From: Tetrahymena elliotti 4EA | Taxonomy: Eukaryota > Ciliophora > Oligohymenophorea > Hymenostomatida > Tetrahymenidae | Direction: 5' to 3' | Length of the DNA: 64,000 nucleotides | Assembly (NCBI GenBank): GCA_000231825.2 | Contig: JH720363.1 | Location: forward strand, 264,475-328,474 | In this document: positions 12,401 to 24,804 of the stretch, piece by piece | How the letters are laid out: every line of letters starts with the position of its first letter | How positions within the stretch are numbered: position 1 is the stretch's first letter | Notes under the pieces: model-generated | The model's input: the letters and a program-made list of their open reading frames with translations, nothing else | What the model was told of the DNA's origin: nothing | Database searches by the model: none | Made by a program: the position numbers and the translations under genes

Positions 12401-13407
12401 TGATCATTCCCCATTAAAACATTTTAACTTATTTGAAGTTGTACTAAGTAGATAATCTAATGTTTACTTGTATTAGATTTTTATAGGTATATAGAAGAAG
12501 ATTGTTAATAGAAGCTGTTATTAAAATTGTTTTATGTAAAAGAGTTCATTAGCTTTAACATATTTTAGGGCTGATCGTAAATTTAAGAATTAGCTACTGA
12601 GTAGTTTGTAAAGCTTTCAGCTCTACCCCTACTCTACATATTATACATATTAGAAGATTATTGTTATTCATAAACAGAAATATTTTCACTAATATTAGAT
12701 AAAGATTTTCTTTCAGGCACCCAAGCAATATTACTATTTAACTAAAAATTATCTTATTGGATATGTTTTACTACATTATTTGCAAGGAGAGGAGGAGGAA
12801 ATTACATTTTATTTTATTCTATAGCAGTATTTTATTATTAGACTTTTAATTAGTTTGGTTATTAATTTTACTCAGACATTCTTTTCTCTAATGGTTAATT
12901 ATCAACCCTTTTTATTGCTGGAGAATAATCTTGATTTTAAGCCTCTTATATATCTTAATTCTAAATTTCATATTGTTCATCCAAACCTTCTATTTAATTT
13001 ATTACTTGGCCATTTTAATTAGAGTCTACATTATTTATAACTGATTATTATTAACTTTATAAATGATTCGGTTGATCTCTTTCTTTTTATTAAATATCTT
13101 AAATAGCTATTTGCTTATACTAAAGTATATTATCCTCTAATATTGGTATCATTTAAGGATCTAGATTTGTTTATGAACAAAATTATTTAGCAAGTTCTCT
13201 AGGTTCATCATTAAATCTTATTTCCAGATTTTAGAATATGTCATCATTCAGTTGAATTGTTATTACTGCAACTATAGGGTTTTCATTTGTATTATTTTAA
13301 ACCAACAAATATCCTTGATTATCATTTTAAACAACATTTTCTTATTCATTTTATTGCTCTGAAATAGAATAATTCCTGACTTAAAGTGGGTATTAACTAT
13401 CTGACAT
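9498..13407 (-). CDS. CTFKPxIN-repeat protein with EF-hand-like region, probably ciliary
   Basis: A large split gene. Exon 1 (13407 to about 12440) encodes an N-terminal domain with VAVITIQLNDD and FNDEPRELAKQFCSQTNLD, an arrangement that recurs at the start of many ciliate axonemal proteins. A Q/N-rich stretch follows. Later exons carry repeats of the pattern C-T-F-x-P-x-I-N-x-x-S: ECTFKPTINPIS, ECTHKPQLNEIS, GCTFQPRINELS and CCFQPSINKMS. Three of these are followed by R-L/F-Y/F-E type motifs such as ERLYEM. PFFRPQTGRAP and a loop DEDQDGQID follow near the C terminus. The loop ends in His where EF-hands have Glu, so calcium binding is doubtful. One intron of about 800 nt (roughly 11165-10370) is unusually long. 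The final exon and stop at 9498 are uncertain. A structural role in cilia or basal bodies is inferred from family habit only. Confidence 0.7.
12354..12412. repeat. Imperfect inverted repeat, probably within an intron
   Basis: The left arm at 12354-12375 (gggagtgatcataatgtgag) and the right arm at about 12391-12412 match as reverse complements at about 18 of 22 positions, with a loop of roughly 15 nt. It lies in the inferred first intron of the CTFKPxIN-repeat gene (about 12440-12298). The transcript could fold into a hairpin there. Confidence 0.7.
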
Positions 13408-14367
13408 TTTATTAAACTCTATGATTATAAAAACTATAATTGATTATAAATACTTTTGTTATCCTAATATAATATAACTGTTATTAATTAAAATTATTCT
13501 AAATATAGTTGAGATTAATCTTTTATCCTTTGTATTAAAAGATTAAAAATAGTTCCTTTAGTTAATCTACTCTAAATAATCTTTGTATCTGCAATTTTTG
13601 CTGCTTTGTGAAAACAATTATTAATTAATTAGTTTTTTGTTTGGTTAAATTATAATTGCAGCTAATTTCGAAATTTATGATTTTATCTGAGCCAAATTGG
13701 TACGTTAAAAATATTAGTTAAAATCTTTGACAACAAATGTTATGCATTTCTAAATCTAATTCATGTTAATATAATAGTAATAAATGTAAGCAACTAATAA
13801 ATAAAAATTCTTTCTGGCATTTATCTAAAATATTAAGTATTTATTTCTTAGCTTTCATAATAACTGAATTTAGTTTCTCAAAAAAAAAAAGTATCACCAA
13901 TTTATTTCAGATATTTCTCAAAGAGTAAAATCTTTAAATTATTTTGTTTTATAATTTTATTTTAAATGATTAAAAATATTATTTTATTATTCAGTTTTAT
14001 TGTTAATTAGTTCGTTAGAATTATTTTAGTCTCTTCAAACTTACACAACAGTGTTTTTTTTGAGAAGTAACAAATTTTTTCGAAATAAGTAAAGTTGGCA
14101 AAAAGTAATCAAAAAAATGAAAAGAAATTAAGAATTTGAAAGATAATATGATAGTAAAGTAAAAGCTTTTATAAAAAATGATATATTTGATAAATGAATA
14201 TAAATAAATGTAATTGATAGAAAGATAATTAATAGAAAATATTAACAATTATTAATCATACAATTTTTAATAAGAAAAAAATTAGTAGCAATAGTTGTTT
14301 ACATATATAAAAATAAATAGATAGATAATTCTAAGAACATAATAACAGTAAAGAACTATATAAACTA
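13408..14367. other. Intergenic between divergent genes
   Basis: Very AT-rich. Short frames occur on the minus strand around 14021-14248, but they have the composition of random AT sequence. No RNA gene is recognisable. Confidence 0.5.
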
Positions 14368-16677
14368 ATGAACAGATATCAGAAGGAAGATAGCGTAATG
14401 CAAAATATAGCTAAATATATTTATAGTTCTTTAACAAATAGATTAGATTATCATAGCATCAGCATACTTTTGGAGTATCTAACACTAAAACATTTAATGA
14501 TTAACTGTAATATCAAAACAGCTCTTTGAATTATAAACCATCATCAATTAATAGCTAGCACTACGATTAACTAAATGATGAACCTTTTTCTGTAATGAAA
14601 TAGCTATTCAAGTACATAATTTATTAATTTATTAAAATAAAAGATTCGATAAATACTGATGAGGCTAGACCATCTTGAATCTTAAGCAAATAATTAAGTA
14701 GTTAAGATCTCAATCATTTAGTATTAACGAGAACTTATTTTAAATCATAGGAAGTATTGCAACAAAAAGTATATTCTTTGGATCAAGAACTATAACAGCT
14801 GAAGAGATAGGATAACAAATAGGAAAAATTGAACTAAGTAAAATTGTTAAAAACAAACAATTTTTAAAATTCTAACATAGAGTATTAACAAAAATAGTAA
14901 ATTGAATAAGTCAAATCAGCGTTTGAGGGAAAGATTTTGATTTTCGATGAAAAAATTGTTGCACTAAGCTCAAGAGTAGATTCTAAGTTGAATGCATTTT
15001 TGAATAAAATTCAGGAAGATCTTCCAAGTTGAAATATTATTTTAGCTTTTGAAATAATCATAAATTAAACATTCATTTATCTGTTAATTATAACGGATAA
15101 ATTTTAAATAAAGATAAATATCAATCATAACAAATTATTTTTATTAAATAATAGAAGCTACTGATATATCTAGAAACCATATGGATTATAATCCTCTTAA
15201 CAAGGATGATAAAATGAAGTAGAATGATTACTTTGATGAGATAAATAACCTGTACAAGGTATTTTCTGAAATAATCACCATCAAACTATTATTTATATAA
15301 TTAATTTTATATTTATTAAGCTTGTTAGAAAAAACCTTTAAGCCCAAAAAGAATTATTTGAAGAGCTTAACCTCATCAAGAAAGCATTGATTAGTAACAA
15401 CATTTTAGTCAATGTTTCTACAAAAACTACTCCAAAAAAGAATGAAATAAAGATTTAATCAAATCAATTAACTCCATAACAATAACATTTTGATCATCCT
15501 TAGATGCCTTAACACATAATCCATGGTTAAGTTTAATAAAAATAAGACCATTCTCCTCAGTTTAATAATTAAACCCATTAGTAAAATTTCAATAAATAAG
15601 AAAGACTACCTGAAAAATCTTTTGCTAAAAGCAGTGATAACTATTACAACAAAAAGGCCTAAAACATCTCACCAGTATAAAAAAATTAATAAAATAACAG
15701 ACCTGTTTTAGTTGAATCAGATATTAAATAGTAAGCATATTTATTTTATTAAATCTTTTAAATTCTAAAATATCATATCAAGTAATAGATAATAGCCTGA
15801 GCACAATCAAAGAGTCAAAATCGAAGATGATTTATTATAATCATAGGTGGAGTTCGATATCATAAACTTTAAATAATCAAAGAAAGGGTCAATAGATTAC
15901 AGCATAAAATATAGTAAATAAATATTGATTGTTAATAGATAAATCACATTAATAATATAAATTATATTTATCATAACAATAATATTGATGTCAATAATAT
16001 TTTTTTTTAAGATGATAAAAGTGATAAAAAAAGAGATACATTAAGTTTGAGTCAAAGTTTACCTAAAAGTAAGCTTAATTTGAATGGAACTTTTCAGAGC
16101 AGTTACTTAGACACCACATAAGAAATATAAAAAATAGAAAAACAATCATTGACTGAATTTGAGGAAAGAAAAAGGAAAATTGATGAGGGTAAAATAATAA
16201 TTTAAGAAAATTTCTTGTTTAATTTTTTAAAAAGAAATTAATAGAAGAATTTAAATAGAAAATGCAAGAAGAGAGCAAGTAATCATTTAAGATAAGGAAA
16301 ATATTACAAAAATTTAAGAAAAATAATAAAAAGAGTAAATGATTAGAATTAAATTGTATTAAATTTGCTTATTTGTTGTTTTAAATTATGAAAAAAGGCA
16401 ATTCAAAAACACACCATTAGGCACAGAGAAGTCAAGAGAAAAAGAAATTTTAAATAGACTTAATTTAGAAAGAAGAATGAAAGATGAAAAAATTCAACTC
16501 TACAGTGGAATTTAGAAACAAAGTAATAATCCTTAGTAGTAATAAATGTAATACTAACATCATTAACAATACTTCTAGACTAGCCTATAAAATAATAGCA
16601 GCAACCCAAACTATAGCTAAGATATGAAAGATGTGAGGGAAAGCAAGAGTCCATATAGAATGAAGACATTACAATGA
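14368..16677 (+). CDS. Coiled-coil protein of unknown function
   Basis: Not recognised by name. The model starts MNRYQKEDS at 14368. Introns fit near 14395-14430, 14610-14690, 15030-15170, 15260-15320, 15725-15785, 15920-16010 and 16190-16235. The protein has a Q/N/S-rich head, then a helical section with heptad-like spacing (EVLQQKVYSLDQELQQLKRQ and on to FLNKIQEDLP). A low-complexity middle follows, with LPEKSFAKSSDNYY, then a charged helical segment (SLTEFEERKRKIDE, LNRLNLERRMKDE), ending MKTLQ before TGA. This layout is common in ciliate basal-body and axonemal coiled-coil proteins, but nothing here proves that location. The region around 16270-16400 could be spliced differently. Confidence 0.65.
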
Positions 16678-17530
16678 AATTTTTTATATAAATTTTAATC
16701 AAATCATAACAATTTAAAGAAATTTCTCAGTTTTTTTTGTAAATATTTTATAAAATTTAGTAAATAAAAAAGTTTTCTAAAAATCACAAAAAATTTAAAA
16801 TAAATTTATGAAATTGCATTTTTATATCTACTAACAACTGCCAATAAATTTAAAGCTGTAAAATTATATTTATGAATAACAACCAATAAGTTGATAAAAA
16901 GAAATCATAGTATTAATTTAAAATTTATCAAGTAACTTAATTTTGTTTGGATGATTGACAAATAAATAAATAAATAAATAAAGAAGTTAAATGCTTTTGA
17001 AACATTTAAGAAAATATTAAGAATTAATTTAAAATAACTTTCTCCAAAGTAGAAGGGAAAAAATAAGTACTTCACAAACAATTTAAAAAATGAATCAACT
17101 AATTTTGTTATAAAATCACTCTGCTCTTAATTACTTAATTATATAAACTTTAAAATAAACTATGCAATAAAATTTAACCTATTTTTATTATGTGTTAGTA
17201 AATAGAAAGAAATGGATAAATTAAAATTTTCTGATTGAAAATATTTTTTTGTTCTTGAGCCAGCAGTTATTTAATTGACTTTAAAATTTAATATTTAGTA
17301 TTATCTCTCTATTTTTATTATAATTCAATATATTATTTTCCATTAATAGTAAATATGAGTTGAAAAGTTTAATTGTTATCTTAGTATATTTAATTTTAAG
17401 GTTACTTAAAGTGTTTATTTATCATTTTTCAAAATTCAGATTAATTTTATAGGCCTTGATTCTTAAGTTACATAGTTCTATTAAAAGCTGTTGGTTATGA
17501 TAGAGTATTAAAGTTATTAAATCCATTATT
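16678..17530. other. Intergenic, with an AAAT microsatellite
   Basis: Non-coding in appearance. An AAAT tetranucleotide run lies at 16960-16982. From about 17440 the sequence becomes coding-like and leads into the next gene. Confidence 0.5.
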
Positions 17531-17540
17531 ATTTTATTAA

Positions 17541-18597
17541 ATGTATTGTTAGCTATTTTAAATACTATGAGGAAAGCTATTTGTACTATTGCGGTTAGTA
17601 GAATGTGAGTTTATTTCTATTCTATTAAGATTCTCTTTGTTACCATATTAAGTGCTTTATGGAGGTTAAAAAGTGTTTTATGTCTATTATTAATGATTTG
17701 GAGTTGTGTATTATTAGTTAATAATAAATATTTTAGTTCCTTATCTATCTCTATTTTAACTACTAGGTATATTTTTATTACTATTTTAATTATATTAATT
17801 CTATTTTTAATTTTATTAAATATTTTATTATTCTAAATTTATCTAGCTGTCATTTAAATCAATTTGAATATCCTCTTCATAATCCTAGTTAAATGACTTT
17901 TACTACTAATTAACCTATTAAAGATATGGATTTTTCAGATAAAAATTAGATTGAGGAGTTTAACTTTATTAGACATTTACAGGTTCTGTATTCATTCTAA
18001 AATCTTAATATATTTTTGTCAAAACATTTTTGTTGCTATTTTATAAAATATATAATATTACTTTGCCTATCTATAGATTAAGAAGTTTTAGATCTCTAGC
18101 CATTCACTGAAGCAGCTCTTTCTTATTGTGCATTTTATATAGGAAATTATAAACTCATCTAAAAACAATTTAAAATGTATTAAACAGAATATTTTAAATC
18201 AAATATACATTTATTTAATTTAAAGAATTCAGAGCTGGGACGTAAGGAAGTTAAAATCTATCAAATGAAGCTGCAACCAAATGTCGAGAAACTGCATTTC
18301 TTTAAATTATTTGGTAAAATTTATATGAGAAATATAAATCTTCTTACTTGCTTGATTGTGGAAGAGCGAGTTACCAATCTTATCTTGTTATTCTTTGCTT
18401 TATTTTTTTTTACTATTGATATTATTTTTCAAGTTCACTTTTCTTAGTAACAGCCTCCCTTTGAAAATCGATAAATAATTTTAAAGCTTTTTGAATTAAA
18501 AAGTTAATTTACGCAGTCAGCAATCTGCTAGCTAGTCTTTAGTTCTCTTAAAATATTTTTAGAGTTTCTGATTTTCTGTAATTGAACGATTTGGAAT
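17541..18597 (+). CDS. Unknown protein, possibly the N-terminal exon of the downstream LRR gene
   Basis: One long frame runs to TGA at 18595-18597 with strongly non-random composition. It opens with a cysteine- and aromatic-rich part (YLYYCGQQNVSLF, then HIKCFMEVKKCFMSIIND). It continues with IKYFIILNLSSCHLNQFEY, IEEFNFIRHLQVLYSFQNL, QPFTEAALSYCAFYIGNYK and LHFFKLFGKIYMRNINLLTC. I do not recognise a catalytic family. No in-frame ATG marks the start, and an upstream exon is likely because the frame is open back to about 17455. Its orientation and position suggest that it forms the head of the LRR gene at 20425-23397. The 1.8 kb between them would then be introns plus weak exons such as the one near 19133. 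Confidence 0.45.
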
Positions 18598-18599
18598 GA

Positions 18600-20424
18600 G
18601 TTTCTGAAGACTAGTTTTAGCTCTAAAACCTCTATCATATTTTAAATCATTTTATAGAAATTGCAAAAAACCGAGTATGAATGTTACAATTTCAACATTC
18701 ATTTATATACAATTATTTACTTTATACTCAGGATTTCTTTATGAAATCTTTATCAGTTTATCAAGAAGCCTTGTATTTTCTCTTTTTATTTTGTTATTTT
18801 TTTCTTTTTAAAACAAAAAAGCTGTTAGTCTCATTGATAGCATTGATTTTTTATTAATTACCATTGATTGCAAAGTTCTTTATTTAAGGCTATTTTAACA
18901 TTAATAATTTAAAATAATTTATTGAATTAAATTAAATTTTACTTTAGCCATTATGCTAATAGGAGAAGGAGATACTGTTTTTACAAAGGTTGATCTTTGC
19001 TTAAATTCTATATCATTTAGCTTATTTTTATGAAGTTCATAATTCCTTAATTAATTTTTAGGAATCAAAGATGAATTAAGAGAGCAATATAAAAATAATA
19101 AGGTTTTATACCTCTTTTGAATGTAAACTGAACTCAAATTTGCTGGGTAATGATGCAGTTAGTTCATTTTAATTACTTAGCTTATAAAATCTTTAAAAAT
19201 AATTTTTATTTCCCTATATTCTACTTTCTGATTGACTAATTAATAGTTTGATTATCAAATTAATTAATAAATTACTAAATAATAATTAGATTTCGAACAA
19301 TTTTCATAAAATCAATATTTCTCTCCTTCTTATCCAATCAGGCAATTACATTAATAATAAATATCTTGAACAGATAATATATGTTCTTTGTAAATACTAT
19401 ATAAGTGATATCATACTCATTATTTTTTGTATTTTCATAGTAAGGCCATTAATAAGAATTTCAATTTAATTACTTATTATTTATTTATTTCATTTAACCT
19501 GCAGCTTATTTCAATATTTATCTTTCTTAACTCTCCATTATAGGACTAAAAATTTATAAAATACTTCATGCTATATACCGATAGAAATAGATTTTTCAAT
19601 TTTATTTTTAAAATTTAAAAAAACTATTTAGAATTTTATCCTTATTCTCTCAATTTTAATTTTATTTCTAAATCTAATAAAAATAATCATTTAAATTATT
19701 TTTGAAAAATATTAACAGCAATTACTAAAATTAGGTATTTAAAAATATAAAAATAATCAACTAAAAAAAATGCTTCTACATAAAATAAAATCCTTTTACT
19801 GTATGGATGATGTAACATATAGAATTCATCTGGGTTTTTCTAATGAATTTTTTTTTAAATAAAAAGTTTCTACAATCATCTTTATCTAAACATACAAACC
19901 TTTACATTCACCTCTGGTAATAAACTTACAATATTTTATAAAATTAAGAACATTTTAAAATATATCTAAAATTTAATCAATACTAAAATTATTTTTAAAG
20001 ATTGTTTACAATAAAAACTTAAAATAATCTTATTTAATTTAAGCTGTTTTAACTCAACCATATTTTAAAATATTAAATACCTAAAAATATTAAAAGGAAA
20101 AATGAAATTAACAAAAAAAACATTTAAGATTTTACTTCTGGTTTGGTTAAGTGTGAAAACGTTTCAGTATTATCAATTTATCTTAAGTAAAAATAATATT
20201 ATTTTATTTACCATTAATTAATTTGAGTAGCAAAACAATTAAAATTTCAGTAAATTTTTTAAATTTATTCAAAATTTAATTTTGGTTCAAAATTTTTGAT
20301 AAAAATTTCTTCATTTACCTTAATAAACACCTATTATAATACTTATTTTCTAAACTTTGACATTTAAATTTTATAATCAATCTATTTACATTTTATGAAA
20401 ATATTCTTAAATATTAATTTAAAG
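18600..20424. other. Gap between unknown exon and LRR exons
   Basis: Mostly AT-rich. Two short spots look like weak or decayed LRR exons. One, at about 18954-19030, reads MLIGEGDTVFTKVDLCLNSIS. The other, at about 19131-19200, reads NSNLLGNDAVSSFQLLSLQNL. Neither has clean splice sites on both sides. The rest shows nothing recognisable. Confidence 0.4.
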
Positions 20425-23397
20425 AGGCAATTTATTTGGAGCATAAGGAGCATTAATTTTGGGTTAAGGTTTGAGTTAGTGCTTTAATCTCTAAATTTTA
20501 AAACTTGACATTAGGTATTAATATAGATATTTTTTTAATTGAAAAATCAAATAAATTATTAGTATTAATCTTTTATTCAGTTCAATATTTTTATCAATTA
20601 TGGTTTGCGTTGATTTTTATTAGATTCATTTTATTTAAATTGCTTTTTGCTGTTAATAAATCTTATTATGACATAAATAAGTGACAATAAAATAGGGGCA
20701 GAAGGGGCTTTAAATTTAGGCTCAGCCTTATCTAAATCAAACATCTCAACTCTAGATCTCGATCTTGAGTAATGAATAAATAAATTAATAATTTTTTTTT
20801 TTAATGATTAAAAAATATACCTTTAAAAAAATAATTATTAAGGAATAATTCAATTGGAGGAAAAGGTGCTTAAGATTTATGTATTGGGTTAGCTAAATGC
20901 TCTAATATAACAAAATTGAGATTGTTTCTTAAGTAAAAATAGTTTAACTTTTTACTATTTTTATGTTTATCAAAATATTTTATTTATTTTTAAACTATCT
21001 TTACAATTAATATGAATAATTATATCTACATAAATAAAATTTAGCAGCAATTAAATAGGTGAATAAGGTGTTTCAGAATTAGGGATTGCATTATGCAAGT
21101 TTTAAAATCTTTAAAGTTTGGAAATACATCTGAGGTAAACATTTCCTTAATAACAAATAATTAATTTGATTTTTTTAAGTTTTTACATAAAAATATATTT
21201 TTTCAAAAAAGATGGAATTTAATTAGTGCCAAAGATGCCTCAGGTTTTATTTTGGGTTTATCTAATAGCCATAATCTCTAAACTATTGATATTGATTTCA
21301 GGTAAAAAAAAGCTAGATACTTTTATTATTATTTAAAAATTAAAAAATGAAATTTAAAACTATTTATTTAAACAAAAAATATATTCCTATTTTAACCAAA
21401 AAAAAACAAATTGTTAAAGTATTAAATATTTAATAAAAAGTAAATGAAAAATAAATTCATTCATATATTTTAGAAAATTAAGTTTTGCTTCTTTATTTAA
21501 TCATTTATTGTTAAGGAGTTTACTATTTTTTAAAAAATTAAATTAAAAATAATTAAAGCAATAATAAAATTGGTTTAGAAAGTGAACTAATTATGGCTAA
21601 TAGTTTTGCAAAATGTGTGAATCTCTCCACTTTAGTCCTTAATTTAAGGTAAGTTTAGATAAAAACATAAATGTTTCATAAAATTTTATTAAAATTTTGA
21701 TTATTATTTGGAATGACATTTAACTAAAGAATAAATATTCTTAAATTAACTAAAAAGTGAAAACAATATTGGCTAGCAGGCTGGCTAGGATTTAGGTTCT
21801 CTTTTAGCTTAATGTACTCACCTTAATAGCATTGTTCTCAACCTAAGGTAAAAAGAAAAATGGCTTTTTGTGAATGATTAATGCATAAATCAACACGAAA
21901 TAATATATTAGATAATAAACTTGACTTGTTAAATAATTTTTTCATAATATGATTCAAATATTTTTCTTGAAAAATATCTTTTTTTCCTCATTTTTTATAT
22001 TATAGTCTTTACTATTTTTTCTAAAATCATAGCTACAATAAAATGTGTGATGAAAGTATATCGAGCTTAAGTTCTGGTTTAGCTAACTGTATAAATTTGG
22101 AAATTTTGGTTCTCAATTTTGTGTAAAAACTATTTTAGAACTTAATTTTTTTTATTTAAAAAATTAAAAAAAAAACCAACTTGTTAAATAATTTATACCA
22201 TTCATTATTTTTTCAAAATCAAGCTTAAATAATTTTAATTCATAAAATATCTATCTAAAAGAGTAAAAAACTAATATCTGTCTTCATTTTCTATTTTAAT
22301 TTTACTATGTACTACTTACTTCTTATAATATTAAAAGCTTGAATAAAATTGGTGATTTTGGAGTTTCAGAACTAGGTAATGCTTTATCAAAATGTAGTAA
22401 TCTCTAAAAGTTGACAGTTGAACTAATGTAAAAAATTCTATTTATTTTTTTTCAAAAAATGTTGAATAGATTCTTTCTTATTGTGCTATTTTCATACTTA
22501 ATTAATATCAATTAATTATAAAAATATGCATATCATGTTGAGATATTTACTTAAGTTTATTATTTTTATGAATCATAAAATTTCAATTCTTCTTTTTTTA
22601 AATGATTACTTAACTATATTCTTTTAAATACCAAAGGAGTAATTAAATTGGCGAGGATGGAATATCTTTATTGTGTTCTAACCTATTTAAATGTGGTAAA
22701 CTAACCTCTTTGAACTTAAATATCAGGTAATAGAATTAATGTTAATAATCTATAAATAATAATAATAATAACTTAAATGAAGTTTAGTTATTTTTTGTTT
22801 TTCCATTTGGTTGTCATATTTTATTTAAGCTTTTGCTTATTTTTCTTCTTTAGTTTTCTACTCTATCTTATTCCAATATTACTTTAAAGTAAAATAATTA
22901 TTTTTTTAATACCTAAAGTAATTGTTTTTTGGGTGCTGAAGCTGCAGATGATTTGGGTAATAGCTTAGTTAAGTGCACTAGTATCTAAAATTTAGCACTT
23001 GATCTTAGGTAATATTAAAGTTTTTAATATCCTTACAATTATTTGATAAATTTTTAATAAAGAAAAAGATGGAAAAATTTCGTATTTATTAGAATTATTT
23101 TTGATTTCAAAGCATTAAATATTTAAAAAATTTATACTTAAAAATATAAAAAGATCTAATTCTTTTGGTTAGTATGGAGGATTGAACTTTGCAAATTTGT
23201 TATTTAAATGCAGGAAAATATCATATTTAATAATTGATTTGAGGTAAAAACAATTATAATTTTCCTTACAAATTTGTTATTTATCTTCTTTAATAACATA
23301 ATTTTAAAGGATGAATTTAATAGGTTATTCAAGTAAATATGTCAAATCTAAAATTCTCAAAATGAAGAGATTAGTTGAAGCTATTATTTGCTTATGA
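20425..23397 (+). CDS. Leucine-rich-repeat (RNI-like) protein, one repeat per exon
   Basis: Twelve similar exons each encode one repeat of about 29 residues with the pattern N-x-I-G-x-x-G-x-x-x-L-x-x-x-L-x-K-C-x-N-L-x-x-L-x-L-x-L. Exons fit at 20425-20514, 20682-20768, 20843-20932, 21048-21134, 21212-21301, 21559-21648, 21758-21847, 22033-22122, 22338-22427, 22640-22726, 22919-23008 and 23154-23243. A last exon, 23310-23397, ends KILKMKRLVEAIICL then TGA. Every intron is phase 2 and splits the codon before the repeat, often AG|C or AG|T for serine. The repeats resemble ribonuclease-inhibitor-type LRRs, which form protein-binding solenoids. No enzymatic domain is seen. The start is unknown; the exon at 17541-18597 may belong to the same gene. 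Confidence 0.8.
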
Positions 23398-24180
23398 TAA
23401 AAATAATTTATGTTAAACAAAATTTACAAGTTGGATTATCTTATTTGAGAAAACTATTTTGTTTTATTAAAAAAATAGTAAAATTCTTTAATTTGTTGGC
23501 CAATATTTTATTTATTTATCTAAATTGTATAGAAATATTTATATAAATAAATACAGTATAACCTAGATATGTTCATTGGCCAGTCATATGTTGGCTAAAA
23601 ATCTTTGGTCAGCCCATTTTAACACCCAAATTATTAGACAAAATTTGAAAAGGGTATGGGTGTTAGTTAATAAGAATGTGTAGTATTTAAAAATAATTTT
23701 ATTCTAATCTTTATTAAAGTTTCATTACTTATGAATCTATCAATCACTTTATAAATTTATAAAAAAACCTATAAAAGGATATTGATAATATATTCCATAT
23801 GTGAGAAAACATTTTAGAAAATAATTGATTATGATAATGAATGAGTGAATGAATGAGAGAATATAAAATAAAAGATTTGAATAGATACATAAAACAAAAT
23901 TAGCAGATTTATACAATTTAAATAATTTTTTAATTATAATTTAGTTTTTAATATGATTTTATGATGTTTTCTTGAAGTAAAATATTTATTAATGCCTAAA
24001 AATTGATTTAATTGAATTGTTCAGACTAACTATTATTGAATTATGTATCTATGTTTCACCATTTAGATACCATATTCTCTCCAATCCTTATATTTTAGTA
24101 TTGTTTACACTTTATATAGTTACTATTTAATTGATGCTAAATCGCTTTATTATAAATTATGTATTTATTTATCATTTCAC
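23398..24180. other. Intergenic, with a short inverted repeat
   Basis: Convergent gene ends flank this stretch. TAACACCCA (23620-23628) and TGGGTGTTA (23657-23665) form 9-bp inverted arms around a 28-nt spacer. A more GC-rich patch (23575-23665) surrounds them. No gene is seen. Confidence 0.5.
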
Positions 24181-24462
24181 TCAGAGCTTAAGTTCAGGTT
24201 GTTGGGTGGGAAGTAAATTGTATCTCTTCTTGCATTCGTATCTTTCCTTTTGGTAGTTGTCATCGGGGCTGAAACGAGCTAATTATTAGTTTATAAATAA
24301 AATTAATTATTAATTCACTTGAAAAATCCATTGATCAGTCAAATAAGCTATTCAATAATAATTACCAGGATGGGCGTTAAGGGTTTAGACGTTTTAATCG
24401 TTGATGGTGTTAAGAGTGTAAACTCTTTTGCCATTTTCGTCAAGGTAGAATCTAAGATGCAT
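24181..24462 (-). CDS. NOP10: NOP10, H/ACA snoRNP protein
   Basis: NOP10 is the small subunit of box H/ACA ribonucleoproteins. It binds the pseudouridine synthase Cbf5/dyskerin and supports rRNA pseudouridylation and, in many eukaryotes, telomerase RNA stability. Two exons, 24366-24462 and 24181-24278, are joined across an 87-nt intron and give exactly 64 residues, the same length as human NOP10. The protein begins MHLRFYLDENGKRVYTL, continues AHPARFSPDDNY over the splice junction, and ends LLPTQQPELKL before TGA. These match the human MFLQYYLNEQGDRVYTL, AHPARFSPDDKY and LMTQQPRP segments. As in other eukaryotes, the zinc-binding cysteines of the archaeal protein are not kept. This is one of the safest calls in the window. 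Confidence 0.95.
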
Positions 24463-24591
24463 TTTTATTGTTAACTTGAGTTAGATATTTAATTTATTTG
24501 TTTTAATTTCAATTAAAAATAAGATTAATAATAATTATTTAGCTTAATTATTTCGCTATAAAATTTTGACTAATTTTATATTTATTCTTTA

Positions 24592-24804
24592 TCAATCCTT
24601 CATTCTTTTTTGTTTTGGCCCTACAATATAATTTAAATGCTCATTATTCTTATACTTAACTCCTTCTTATAATCCTTCTACCTACCAACTGGCCAATCTA
24701 TTTTTTATCATACATTCTATTTTTATGCAGCCATTTTTAATAATATCAATTTTTTTATCATTAATTATTCCATCTACGCAACTAAACTAGTTCAATTCAA
24801 TCAT
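24592..24804 (-). CDS. Small hypothetical protein (70 residues)
   Basis: An open frame of 71 codons upstream of NOP10 on the same strand. It begins MIELNQFSCVDGIINDK and ends VGPKQKRMKD before TGA. The C-terminal half (RLASWQVEGLQEGVKYKNNE) has a balanced, protein-like composition, unlike the surrounding AT-rich DNA. A second ATG in another frame sits in a typical ciliate start context (AAAAATGGCTGCA) about 110 nt inside, so the real N terminus may differ. I do not recognise the family. Confidence 0.4.

Noticed and set aside
14021..14248. Minus-strand frame rich in F, I and Y
   Set aside because: It has the composition of translated AT-rich DNA, no motif, and lies in an intergenic region between well-supported divergent genes.
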